A stretch of 53,554 nt of DNA. Source: Nitrospinota bacterium (GTDB lineage: Bacteria > Nitrospinota > Nitrospinia > Nitrospinales > VA-1). The stretch lies in assembly GCA_027619975.1 (NCBI GenBank), contig JAQCGX010000023.1, forward strand, positions 1 through 53,554, given 5' to 3'. The position numbers were made by a program, and so were the translations under genes. Below the pieces are notes generated by a model. That model ran no database searches, had not been told where the DNA came from, and worked only from the letters and a program-made list of their open reading frames with translations. Below, in pieces: positions 10,108 to 18,508 of this stretch. The number at the start of each line of letters is the position of its first letter. Position 1 is the stretch's first letter.

Positions 10108-10190
10108 CGTCATCGCGAGCCGCTATAGGCGGCGCGGCGATCCAGGTTTTCTGGATTGCTTCGCCATGCTCGCAATGACGATCATTTATC
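10108..10190. repeat. REP/MITE-like palindrome (CGTCATTGCGAGC type)
   Basis: The outer arms CGTCATCGCGAGC and GCTCGCAATGACG pair with one mismatch, and the inner arms GGCGATCCAG and CTGGATTGC pair around a short loop. The arms belong to the widespread bacterial repeat with GTCATTGCGAGC and GCAATCC signatures. It lies between the convergent ends of the giant gene and the globin-PsiE gene; it may fold as a hairpin in both transcripts. Confidence 0.75.
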
Positions 10191-10230
10191 AAAGGTCTTT
10201 TATTCGGCACGAAGTAGGGTTTAGTTAGCC

Positions 10231-10273
10231 ATAAACCCATCGCGCGTAAATATTGGGTCCAGCCCCCGGCTGG
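10231..10273. repeat. 43-bp hairpin repeat, copy 1 (variant stem)
   Basis: This copy matches the units at 39042, 42452 and 42632: ATAAACCCATC, a variable centre, TATTGGGTCCAGC, then a terminal palindrome. The palindrome here is CCAGCC-CCC-GGCTGG, while the others have CCAGCG-TCA-CGCTGG, so one stem pair has changed G-C to C-G on both sides. It abuts the stop codon of the globin-PsiE gene with no gap. Confidence 0.75.
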
Positions 10274-11194
10274 TTATCGTTTCGCGGGGGTGAATCGATG
10301 CACAATCAGCCAGTAGGCCAGCGCCAGACAGAGCACCAACACTCCATACAGCAAGACATCCATCGTTTTTGTAGTAGAAAGTGAGAAAATGAGAATTTTG
10401 CGGATGAGAGCCGCGATAGCGAGGACGATGAAGGCCTCCAGAGCAAATTTGCCGCCACGCAGGTGATTCATCTCTTCATGGATCAACTCGATGGCCGCCC
10501 ACAGGATCAAGAGACTGCCGAGAACGGTTAAAATTCCTGTTTCTATAGCCGACTTTCCGGAAAACAGCAGATAGACATCGTATCCGAACAAGCCGATGGC
10601 AAAAAATGCCACCATCACCAACGCGACTGCCAGCAGATAATTAAAATAGGAACTGGTTTTTTTCAGGAATCCCAATAACGTCTTTTCAATGCTGGAGAGG
10701 GATAAATAGCGGCTCATCTCCTCCTCTCGATAAGAACTGGTCAGCACATCCAGATTGATATCGAGAATCCTCTCAATGGCCTTGAATCTGTCGGTTAAAT
10801 CCGCCTCATTACTAAATTGTTGGTTGACGCGACCCAGGGTAAAAACCCGAACGTAATTGAACGCCGCATTGACATAATGGGTGGGAAGACCGAGTTTGAC
10901 ATGGATTTCTCCTATTTTATAAAGCTTCAGGAAATAGGAGATGCCATAAGCGCCGCCGAAAAGATCCAGATACCATTGGCGGATTTTACTGCGGTGCCGG
11001 GTGAGAACCGCTTCATCTTTTAAAAAATCCGCTGTTTTTCCAAAACTCCAGACAAATTCGTAAAACCCTTCCAGGAATTCATCGGCGGATGATTCCAGTT
11101 GCGGTTTCATTTGCAACAGCAAAGCTTCATCCTCTTTGGTGAAACGATAGTTGGCTTTTATAGCGGGAAAATCTTTTTGAAATCCGGTGTCCAT
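10274..11194 (-). CDS. protoglobin sensor fused to a PsiE membrane domain
   Basis: Predicted 306 residues. Residues about 8-160 look like a protoglobin/globin-coupled-sensor domain: a DEFLEGFYEFVWSF helix and the motif KIGEIHVKLGLPTHYV, where His98 would be the proximal haem ligand. Residues about 170-300 hold four hydrophobic segments with the PsiE-like stretch AAIELIHEEMNHLRGGKF and LAIAALIRKILIF; PsiE is a phosphate-starvation-inducible inner-membrane protein of unknown biochemistry. The arrangement suggests a haem-based gas or redox sensor in the cytoplasm attached to a membrane effector, in contrast to the more usual globin-cyclase or globin-chemoreceptor fusions. The gene is last of three co-directional genes. 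The domain calls are by motif; the function is inference. Confidence 0.82.
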   Translation of the reverse strand: MDTGFQKDFPAIKANYRFTKEDEALLLQMKPQLESSADEFLEGFYEFVWSFGKTADFLKDEAVLTRHRSKIRQWYLDLFGGAYGISYFLKLYKIGEIHVKLGLPTHYVNAAFNYVRVFTLGRVNQQFSNEADLTDRFKAIERILDINLDVLTSSYREEEMSRYLSLSSIEKTLLGFLKKTSSYFNYLLAVALVMVAFFAIGLFGYDVYLLFSGKSAIETGILTVLGSLLILWAAIELIHEEMNHLRGGKFALEAFIVLAIAALIRKILIFSLSTTKTMDVLLYGVLVLCLALAYWLIVHRFTPAKR

Positions 11195-11255
11195 AATAGG
11201 GGATGATTTCTTTTAATGCTGAAACGGTAAAAAAGTCTGGCTCTCAGGGCAATTA

Positions 11256-11918
11256 TTACGTGGGAAATGCCGGGAAGACCTGTCCCGCTTCCAGAAGCAC
11301 CCAGCTCTCTGAGGTGTCTCCCAGGACCAGCTCCAGAGAGTCGTCCAGTTTTATCATGGGAAGAATATCCGCAGGCAACCGCAAATGGATTGTTTCGTTT
11401 TCCTTACGGCCTTTAAGAGTGACCATTTGGTTTTCGATATGAATTACTGAAAAAATATCGTTGATCGTCTTAACAATCGCTGGATGGTTTTCCAGGGTGC
11501 GTCCGGATTCGTGGTCGAGAAGGTGACTGAGTTGCAGGCATCGCTCCTGCATGGAACACAAATCCTTGATCAATGCCATGAGGTTGAACTTGGAGAAGCC
11601 GTGCTCAATGCCACTTTTATCCATCCATCTGAAAAAGGAGTACACATCAAATAGAATGGTGTTTATTTCGTCATTTTCAGAGACGGAACTGAAAGGCAGA
11701 AATGCCACGACAAAATAACTGAGATGAGAACCGTCCAGATCCGTCGGAGGAGCGGTCACCCAGGGCTTGTCATCTGAGTCCTCATGAGATAACCCCGCCT
11801 CTAAAAGCCCGGTGTGAAATAACGAGAGACTGTATCCCAACTCCGGCGTCAGCATCGTAGGGTCTTGTCTTACTCTGGTTTCAATTGCATATTCCCGCAT
11901 CAACTCATAAATTCCCAT
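11256..11918 (-). CDS. hypothetical protein, 220 residues
   Basis: Not recognised. The product is soluble, acidic and free of signal peptide or membrane spans. The middle (about 105-150) is a probable helix with FSKFNLMALIKDLCSMQERCLQLSHLLDH, and the C-terminus (about 160-218) looks beta-rich, with alternating hydrophobic residues (VTLKGRKENETIHLRLPADILP) that might form a small barrel. The start at 11918 is backed by AGGA five bases upstream. It begins 13 bases after the aminotransferase stop and ends 61 bases before the globin-PsiE start, so all three probably share a transcript. Confidence 0.75.
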   Translation of the reverse strand: MGIYELMREYAIETRVRQDPTMLTPELGYSLSLFHTGLLEAGLSHEDSDDKPWVTAPPTDLDGSHLSYFVVAFLPFSSVSENDEINTILFDVYSFFRWMDKSGIEHGFSKFNLMALIKDLCSMQERCLQLSHLLDHESGRTLENHPAIVKTINDIFSVIHIENQMVTLKGRKENETIHLRLPADILPMIKLDDSLELVLGDTSESWVLLEAGQVFPAFPT

Positions 11919-11931
11919 AAGTTCCTAAGCC

Positions 11932-13023
11932 TTATTTAATTGTTGCGGAGCAGCATTCTTTTAAAATGCGTAGACAGGTATTGATATCTTCGGTTTTAAG
12001 GTCGCCCATATTAGCAATCCGAAAAATTTGGTTCATGAAATTTCCCTGGCCAGCGTAGATCACAAATCCGTTGTTTTTGAGCTGGCTGTGCAATTCGGAA
12101 TAAGTGATGCCATTTGGCAGACGAAGGGCAGTGAGGCCGTTGGACCGGGTGGCTTCAGGAATCAGAAACTCCAGCCCCATTTCGGAAAAGCCTTTACGAA
12201 ACAGATTGGCGGCCTGATTGTAACGCTGAATTCTTCCGGCGACCGTTTCTTCCAGCAATTCGTCGAGCGCTTCATCGAAAGCGTAATGGATTTGTACCGC
12301 CGGAGTGAACAGCGTGTCTCCGGCTTCCTGGGCCCCATGATGTTTCACCAGATTAAAGTAAAGCGACCGGGCGGGAATATAGTTCAGCCGACAAAGATCA
12401 TTTTTGCGAAACAGCACAAAGGCAACACCGGGAAGACCCTGGAGGCATTTGTTAGCCGTGCCGATGGCGAAATCTATGAGACAGGTTTTGAAGTCCAACG
12501 CATCCCCAGCCAGAGAGCTGATACAATCGACGAGGAATTTTTTTTCATATTTTTGTGCCAGTTGACTCACCGATTGAATCGGGTTCAAAAGGCCGGTCGT
12601 GGTTTCATGATGCACCATAGCAACCACTTCAATGTCCGGGTGTTTCCTTAAAGCATTTTCTATATCTTCCAGGCGGGGCGATTCTCCCCAGCCATAAGTA
12701 ACTACATGTTTTTGAAATCCGTAGATATCGGCTATTTGTGAGATGCGTTCGCCGTATACGCCATTTTCTATGATCAAAATGGATTTCCCTGGACTCAGGC
12801 AGGAGGACACACCCATCTCCAGAGCGGCGGTTCCAGAACCGGAGATGAGAACCGCGCTGTATTCGTTCTCAATGTCAAAAGCTTTCAGCAGTTTTTGGCG
12901 GATCGAACCCATCAGGTCGGCAAACTCTACCTCCCGATGACACATGTCGCCTCTTAGTAGGGCGTCCCGCACTCTGGGGGTCACATTGACCGGGCCGGGG
13001 TTTAGCAGAACAGGTGGTTTCAA
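11932..13023 (-). CDS. class V aminotransferase, PhnW-like
   Basis: PLP-dependent fold-type I transaminase of 363 residues, in the class V group that includes 2-aminoethylphosphonate:pyruvate and alanine:glyoxylate transaminases. The N-terminal LLNPGPVNVTPRVRDALL, with CHREVEF, matches the PhnW group, and the cofactor lysine is Lys192 in GTANKCLQGLPG, again close to the PhnW motif. Length is typical (about 360-370). Substrate is less certain: no phosphonatase (phnX) or phosphonate transporter is nearby, so another amino donor or a biosynthetic role is possible. The phosphate-linked PsiE domain two genes downstream gives a faint common theme. Confidence 0.85.
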   Translation of the reverse strand: MKPPVLLNPGPVNVTPRVRDALLRGDMCHREVEFADLMGSIRQKLLKAFDIENEYSAVLISGSGTAALEMGVSSCLSPGKSILIIENGVYGERISQIADIYGFQKHVVTYGWGESPRLEDIENALRKHPDIEVVAMVHHETTTGLLNPIQSVSQLAQKYEKKFLVDCISSLAGDALDFKTCLIDFAIGTANKCLQGLPGVAFVLFRKNDLCRLNYIPARSLYFNLVKHHGAQEAGDTLFTPAVQIHYAFDEALDELLEETVAGRIQRYNQAANLFRKGFSEMGLEFLIPEATRSNGLTALRLPNGITYSELHSQLKNNGFVIYAGQGNFMNQIFRIANMGDLKTEDINTCLRILKECCSATIK

Positions 13024-13080
13024 GGGATTAATTTTCTGAAGATTTAGAAATTATTTTTAGCGAGTTGATTCAAACGCAGT

Positions 13081-13123
13081 CTAACCTAACAGCGTGCGAG
13101 TTAGGCAAAATTTTTTAGGTTAG
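13081..13123. repeat. inverted repeat in divergent intergenic region
   Basis: CTAACCTAA (13081-13089) is mirrored by TTAGGTTAG (13115-13123) around 25 bases. It lies between the divergent aminotransferase and DUF4159 genes. It could be a hairpin in either leader or a paired operator; nothing decides this. Confidence 0.35.
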
Positions 13124-13223
13124 AGACAAGATTTTTTCAATATCTGGAAGCCGTATTATCCTCATAAAAGTCCCGTTGAGGATACTCATTGAAAACAAAG
13201 GAAATCCTGTTTACACTCAAATC

Positions 13224-13988
13224 ATGCGTTCTTTTTTTTACATTATGATGGGTTGTGTTTTATTTGCCGATGGATTATTTTTTGTTCCGCAAGCGTCGGC
13301 GGATGATTCCAAACTGACGATTCCCATAATCAAATATCGTGGCGGCAACTATAAACCGAGACCGGAAGCGGTGAGAAGCCTGATGGCGCAACTGGCCAGC
13401 AGAACATCCATTGAGGTCAACCGGGAAGTGGTCGAGATAGAACTCACCGACCCCGACTTGTACCGCTATCCTTTTATCTATATGGCTGGAAATGCGGCGT
13501 TTGATCCTTTTAATAAAAAAGAGTTGCGGATACTAAGGCACTATCTGGGCTTTGGTGGGTTTCTTCTGATCGATGACAACTCCTCCAAAGCGAATTCAGG
13601 GTTCGATGCATCGGTCAGGGAGTTGATGTCGCGGTTATTTCCAAAAATCCCCTTGCAGAAGATAAACCGGGACCATTCCATTTACCGGTCGTTTTATCTG
13701 ATCAACCGGGCGGTGGGACGTGTCGTTGTTAATCCCTTTTTTGAAGGAATTTCAGTTAAAGGCCGGACCGTTCTGGTTTATTCAACCAATGATCTCGGCG
13801 GCGCCTGGGCCAGGGACAAACTGGGACATTGGAGCTATGACATTATCGCCGGTGGAACCGCGCAAAGGCAGGGCAGCATCCGGCTGGCCGTCAACATCGT
13901 CATGTATTCCCTGACTCTGGATTATAAAAAGGACATGGTGCACCTGCCCATCATCCTCGAAAGATTGCGAAGACACCCCTCCAAGTGA
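13224..13988 (+). CDS. DUF4159 family exported protein
   Basis: Predicted 254 residues from ATG 13224, which begins a signal peptide (MRSFFYIMMGCVLF... cleaved near QASA-DD). An in-frame TTG at 13176 would add 16 residues but spoil the signal's n-region. The body has the DUF4159 pattern: KYRGGNYKPRPEAVRSLM, YPFIYMAGN, then LRHYLGFGGFLLIDD, a fold related to class I glutamine amidotransferases without an obvious nucleophile. The gene ends in GTGA shared with the next start, so translation is coupled. Such proteins usually sit in operons with MoxR ATPase, DUF58 and BatA-like VWA proteins; only the downstream VWA partner is here. Probably acts in the periplasm with that partner; exact role unknown. 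Confidence 0.85.
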   Translation: MRSFFYIMMGCVLFADGLFFVPQASADDSKLTIPIIKYRGGNYKPRPEAVRSLMAQLASRTSIEVNREVVEIELTDPDLYRYPFIYMAGNAAFDPFNKKELRILRHYLGFGGFLLIDDNSSKANSGFDASVRELMSRLFPKIPLQKINRDHSIYRSFYLINRAVGRVVVNPFFEGISVKGRTVLVYSTNDLGGAWARDKLGHWSYDIIAGGTAQRQGSIRLAVNIVMYSLTLDYKKDMVHLPIILERLRRHPSK

Positions 13989-16288
13989 ACTTCCTCATCG
14001 AACTCCTCGGTGCCAGCCCGGCGGAATATAACGAGTGGAGCATTCAATGGGCTCCTGAAAATATTGAGCTGATTCTCACGTGTCTGGCGGTTGCGGTTCC
14101 ACTGGCATTGTGGTTTTTCTGGACCAGCATGGCCCGTATCCCCTCTCGCTTGAAAAAAGTTTTCCTGTTCAGTTTGAGAGTGTTTGCGTTTATTCTTCTG
14201 GCTCTCCTTCTTCTCAAACCGCAACTGGTGTTAAAAAAAAGCCATTCCCAGGAAAATTCCATTGCGGTTTTGCTGGATGACAGCAAAAGCATGGCCATTA
14301 AAACGTTTCCCACTGAGGAGACGAGAATCGACCTGGTACGAAAGACGATTCTGGCGAACCGGGAATATTTTGACAGTTTAAAAAAGGATTACAACGTCGA
14401 GACCTTTTTTGTCTCTGATCATATCGATTCCATCGCCGACGACAATTTGACGGAACGATACCAACCCCGGACGCCGAACACCGATTTCAGCAAGGTATTT
14501 TCGGATTTAAAAAAGCATTATGAAAAGAAACCTCTGCAGGGGGTTTTTCTGTTTACCGATGGCGCCGATCTGGCCCAGGGGACCGGCGATCCTTCCAGCG
14601 AATTTTTGCAATTGCTTGCCGGATTCAAAGGTCCAATTCATACCTTTCAGGCGGGTACTAATGAATCGTTTAAAGATCTGGCGATTCAAAGCCTGGACGC
14701 GCCTGATTTCGGATTTGTTCACCAGCCGATCGATCTTGCCGTCACTCTGTACGCATCGTCGATGGGCAATAAAAATGTTTCGCTGGTGCTGAAAGAAGGC
14801 AACGACATCCTCATATCGAAAATTGTGGAGGTTCGGGAAGATCAGGTTCTCTATAATGTGGACTTGCAGTTCACTCCCAAGACCCTGGGCAACCCTGTTT
14901 ATTCCCTGTCCGTTCCACTGTTTGCGGGGGAATCCATTACGACCAACAACCAAAAAGATTTTCAGATTAAGGTCATCCGCGATCGTACCCGTGTGCTGCA
15001 TCTCAATGGCCGGCCTTCCTGGGATTCCCGTTATCTGCGTGAGGTGTTGGTCAGCAACCCCAAGGTGGACCTGTTGTCTTTTTTCATTCTCAGAACGCTG
15101 GGCGACGATGTGGGGGCGCCAACCTCGGAACTCAGTCTGATTCCTTTTCCTTCCAACTTGCTGTTCAGCGATTATCTCAATTCGTTCGATTTGATCATTT
15201 TTCAGAACTTTCGGTTTGAGTCGTTCATCGACAAAAGTTTGCTCAGCAATCTCAAAAACTACGTGTTGAAAGGCGGAGCGTTTTTGATGATTGGCGGCGA
15301 GCTATCCTTCCAGGGGGGAGGTTATGAACGGACTCCCATTGAAGACATTTTGCCGGTCAACATGCAACGGGGAGTGAAGGAGTACTTGAATGAGGAGTTT
15401 CGTCCCGTGCTGGGGAAAACATTGCTGCACCACCCCATCCTGCGTCTGGAAAAGCAAGCGGAGTCCAACCAAAAAACCTGGCAATCTCTTCCCCCGTTAA
15501 GCGGTTTGAATCTGGGTCTCGTACCGAAACCCGATGCCAACGTTTTGGCCGAATATAGAACCGCCGAGGGCAAGCCGTCCCATCCTGTTTTAGTTGCCGC
15601 TCAAATAGGGAAAGGCCGAAGCGTCGTGCTGGCGACTGATTCGTCTTGGAACTGGAATTTTCGCAGTGTGGGGGAGGGGGGCAGTGGCAGGTATTACCAG
15701 AGATTCTGGAATAATGTGATTGCCTGGATGACTCACGCTCCGGAGACCCGTCTGCTACGGTTGGAAACGGACAGGGAAAGATACCGGGAAGGCGAAGAGG
15801 TTCTCATCAAATTCAATATTCTTAAGGAAGACTACACACCCTCGGCTGGAGAAAAGGTGAACCTGACAGTTGTTAAAGTCACCGGCGAGCGCGAAAAGCA
15901 ATTGTTGGAATCGGATCAAAACGGCGACGGGGGTTTTCAATTTCTTCCTGACCGGTCAGGGTTTTATTCAGTTCAAGTCGAAGTGGACCGTAAAGGGGAA
16001 AAAATCTCCGATGCGATCAGCTTCGGTGTTTTGGGAGACAATGCCGAATTCGACAAGCCCCTGGTCAACGACGCCTTGTTGAAAAATGTGGCCGAGATCA
16101 CTGGCGGTCAATACGTGGTGCTGGACGAAACTATAGATCTGACGAACTACAAGTTTAAAAACCCGGAGGTCCTGGTGCAAACCAAAAGAAAAACGTTTTC
16201 ATTGTGGAACAACTGGTGGGCCTACGGTCTGCTGGTGGGGGTTCTCATGCTCGATTGGTGGACCCGTAGAAAATCCGGCTTGAGTTAA
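13985..16288 (+). CDS. membrane protein with VWA and amidotransferase-like domains
   Basis: Predicted 767 residues, starting at GTG overlapping the upstream stop by four bases. Two N-terminal membrane helices (about 27-46 and 58-76) precede a VWA-like domain whose metal-site motif is DDSKSM (near 95-101, the DxSxS type). After a beta-sandwich region comes a class I glutamine amidotransferase-like segment (about 335-520, beginning RVLHLNGRPSWDSRYLREVL and including GGAFLMIGGE), then another beta-rich region, and a C-terminal membrane helix (about 742-759). This layout is that of the large VWA proteins partnered with DUF4159 in BatA/MoxR-type gene sets. Likely a periplasm-facing protein whose VWA domain binds a partner in a metal-dependent way. 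No MoxR or DUF58 gene is present in the window. Confidence 0.82.
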   Translation: MNFLIELLGASPAEYNEWSIQWAPENIELILTCLAVAVPLALWFFWTSMARIPSRLKKVFLFSLRVFAFILLALLLLKPQLVLKKSHSQENSIAVLLDDSKSMAIKTFPTEETRIDLVRKTILANREYFDSLKKDYNVETFFVSDHIDSIADDNLTERYQPRTPNTDFSKVFSDLKKHYEKKPLQGVFLFTDGADLAQGTGDPSSEFLQLLAGFKGPIHTFQAGTNESFKDLAIQSLDAPDFGFVHQPIDLAVTLYASSMGNKNVSLVLKEGNDILISKIVEVREDQVLYNVDLQFTPKTLGNPVYSLSVPLFAGESITTNNQKDFQIKVIRDRTRVLHLNGRPSWDSRYLREVLVSNPKVDLLSFFILRTLGDDVGAPTSELSLIPFPSNLLFSDYLNSFDLIIFQNFRFESFIDKSLLSNLKNYVLKGGAFLMIGGELSFQGGGYERTPIEDILPVNMQRGVKEYLNEEFRPVLGKTLLHHPILRLEKQAESNQKTWQSLPPLSGLNLGLVPKPDANVLAEYRTAEGKPSHPVLVAAQIGKGRSVVLATDSSWNWNFRSVGEGGSGRYYQRFWNNVIAWMTHAPETRLLRLETDRERYREGEEVLIKFNILKEDYTPSAGEKVNLTVVKVTGEREKQLLESDQNGDGGFQFLPDRSGFYSVQVEVDRKGEKISDAISFGVLGDNAEFDKPLVNDALLKNVAEITGGQYVVLDETIDLTNYKFKNPEVLVQTKRKTFSLWNNWWAYGLLVGVLMLDWWTRRKSGLS

Positions 16289-16384
16289 GACCGATTAAAT
16301 GTAGCCTTCTGAAACCATAATGTTCATTGTGATAAAAAAAGATTTCAGGTAATATCAAGCGCTTGGACGGGTGCGGATTGAATT

Positions 16385-16610
16385 AAGAGCATCTCTAAAT
16401 ATTAGTTTTTACAGAAAATAGAATCGTGTGCAAAATTTACTTAAATCAGTGGCACGGGCTTTCCAGCCCGTGCGGACAGGCTGGAAAGGCGGAATTAAAT
16501 TCCGCACTTCCGTATAACCTTTAAGGGTAGGTCGCCTGTCCTGCTAAAACAAAAGACGCTTCTTTGAATTGGCGATTCGGTGCCGTTGTCAATTTTTAGA
16601 AGTGCCCTTA
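16385..16610. mobile_element. MITE-like dispersed repeat, copy B (chimeric core)
   Basis: The ends AGAGCATCTCTAA and TTTTTAGAAGTGCCCTTA match the family's inverted termini. The core carries the CACGGGCTTTCCAGCCCGTG hairpin followed by a segment found in copy C (TTTAAGGGTAGGTCGCCTGTCC), plus a small palindrome GCGGAATTAAATTCCGC seen in no other copy. It therefore combines core modules of the two other types and is the longest copy. It lies 97 bases after the VWA gene and about 50 bases before the next gene. Confidence 0.8.
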
Positions 16611-16660
16611 ATTTAAATCAGTCTGATTGGGCGTTAATCGTTTGTTGATAGAAGGGTACT

Positions 16661-18001
16661 ATGCAAAAAAAAACCAAGAGCGGGCCAAATATTAAGCGGT
16701 GGGTGCAGGATCGCATCGTTTTTCTTGCACTGGTCATTTTTTTGCTTGGCGGATCGGCTTATATTACCGCCGATCATTTTCTCGCGTCCGATAATATCTG
16801 GCTGCATCCCATCAAAGAGTTTTCCCTGCTGATCTCTCTGATCGGCATCGTCTCCTTCGGCTATGAAGTTTTTTTGCGAGAGCTGACCTTTAAGGAGTAC
16901 AAGGATGCCCTGCAGGAACTTTTGAATCCGGATGCGGTTCGATTAGGCATTGAAGGTATTTACAAGAATCGTTCGGAACTGGGGCAGGCGACTTCTTTTG
17001 AAGGCCTGTTTAAAAACGTAAAGCGGGAAATTTTCATCGGCGGGTCGTCGCTGCTGTCTATTTCCACCTCCAGCCGGGAACTTCTCAAGGAAAAAGTGCT
17101 CAGTGGCATCCACGTCAAGCTTTTGCTAATGGACCCCAATTCTCCCGTGGTGAGTCTCATCACCCAACAGGGCGGGGGAAAAAATACCTTTCTCAACGAA
17201 ATCAAAACATCGCTCCTGCTTTTACAGAAAGTTGCGGATGAAATCGCAGAGGTTTCAGGGGCATCCTCCTCAAACGGCAAGTTGATCGTTCATACCTACG
17301 ATACTATTCCGTCCCATTCATTTATTTCGGTGGATTCCGGCGACGCCAGTGGGATCATCCTTGCCGATATCGGCCCGTACCTGGGGCGCACCACACCCCG
17401 TCCAAGCATGTTGGTCGTTAACAAAAGAAACGGGATGTATCATTATTGGAAGGAAATGAACGACCTGATGTGGGAGAAAAGCAAGCCGGTGGACCTCGCT
17501 CCCGCTGAATCCCTGGCTTCCAAAACCAAAACCCTGGTGTTTGCCAGCGGCAGGGAAACGGAATTTTACGATGTCGAGACGGGAAGCTGGCGTCCGGCTT
17601 CCATTGCCCAGATGGACCCGAGTTGGCAGGGAATCAAGGGAAGCCATTGGATCTGGATACGCGAGTCGGTGACTCTGGAAGAAGCGAAAACCGGCAGTCA
17701 AAACAAATTTTGCGTGAAATTCAGTATTCCTCCCGGAAGGAAGGGGGCGTTGATTCGTGGCGAGTTGTTCCTGCGTTCCGATGACGCCTGTCACATCACC
17801 GTCAACGATGTCGGGTTAAAACAGGAATATGGCGGGTCGGATTATCCAGATCCGTTTATCATCGATATTGAAAAATACGTCAAAGATGGTGAGAACACCA
17901 TCTCATTCGAGCTTATATCCTTCGCCAAACCGGACGCCGAAACTCCCGAAGACAACCGAACCGGCCTCATCTATCGCCTGCACATTGAATACCGGGAGTG
18001 A
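16661..18001 (+). CDS. membrane protein with PLD-like and jelly-roll domains
   Basis: Predicted 446 residues; ATG 16661 follows AGAAGGG. Two membrane helices (about 18-39 and 47-67) tether it. Residues about 105-285 resemble the PLD-like domain attached to some bacterial regulators (DUF5919 type): IFIGGSSLLSIS, then GIHVKLLLMDPNSP, and a late region MYHYWKEMNDLMWEKSKPV. No clear HxKxxxxD phospholipase motif is visible, so catalysis is doubtful. Residues about 320-446 look like a galactose-binding jelly roll (LFLRSDDACHITVNDV, KYVKDGENTISFEL). The combination is unfamiliar. Cellular side of each domain and ligand are unknown. The gene seems to be single, between a MITE copy and the nuo promoter. 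Confidence 0.75.
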   Translation: MQKKTKSGPNIKRWVQDRIVFLALVIFLLGGSAYITADHFLASDNIWLHPIKEFSLLISLIGIVSFGYEVFLRELTFKEYKDALQELLNPDAVRLGIEGIYKNRSELGQATSFEGLFKNVKREIFIGGSSLLSISTSSRELLKEKVLSGIHVKLLLMDPNSPVVSLITQQGGGKNTFLNEIKTSLLLLQKVADEIAEVSGASSSNGKLIVHTYDTIPSHSFISVDSGDASGIILADIGPYLGRTTPRPSMLVVNKRNGMYHYWKEMNDLMWEKSKPVDLAPAESLASKTKTLVFASGRETEFYDVETGSWRPASIAQMDPSWQGIKGSHWIWIRESVTLEEAKTGSQNKFCVKFSIPPGRKGALIRGELFLRSDDACHITVNDVGLKQEYGGSDYPDPFIIDIEKYVKDGENTISFELISFAKPDAETPEDNRTGLIYRLHIEYRE

Positions 18002-18282
18002 GTGTTGTGACTCGAGTGTCGTGTCACGACTGATAAACCCATCAGACCTCGAACCTCACCTCTAAAATTCCCATTCTATTGTTTTCTAAATATTTCTGGG
18101 TTTAGTCGCCAAGCCCCGCCTGTTTGCAACACTGTTTTTTTAGGTATCATTTGTGTGGTAGATTTATTGTCTCACATCTGAATTGATCTCTTCCCAAACT
18201 CCTCAATGTCATTGAAAATAAATGGAGCCAGGTGAAGGCCAACCTTCTATTTTACAGCGTTTTTTTTCTTTCCAATCACGTA

Positions 18283-18310
18283 TTGACAGGGGGTCGAAGG
18301 CTGATATAAT
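18283..18310 (+). promoter_or_regulatory. consensus sigma70 promoter for the nuo operon
   Basis: TTGACA (18283-18288), 16 bases, TATAAT (18305-18310): both boxes are perfect. Transcription would start near 18317 and leave a leader of about 190 bases before nuoA. The leader includes several short inverted repeats (for example AACATAACCCGATGTT) but no riboswitch I recognise. Confidence 0.8.
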
Positions 18311-18508
18311 CCCACTCCAATCGCTTTGTTTCATTCAGCGAATGGGATAGTGCTAACATAACCCGATGTTATTGCTGGCACACGACTGTCCTGCGAATTA
18401 AATTTCGGCATTTAAGTCTATTTTTTGATTAACCTGGCAAGCAAATCTGATTGGAGAATTGTTCATACAATGGATTCTTCTAATAAGAATTGTAAGGACC
18501 TTTATTAA

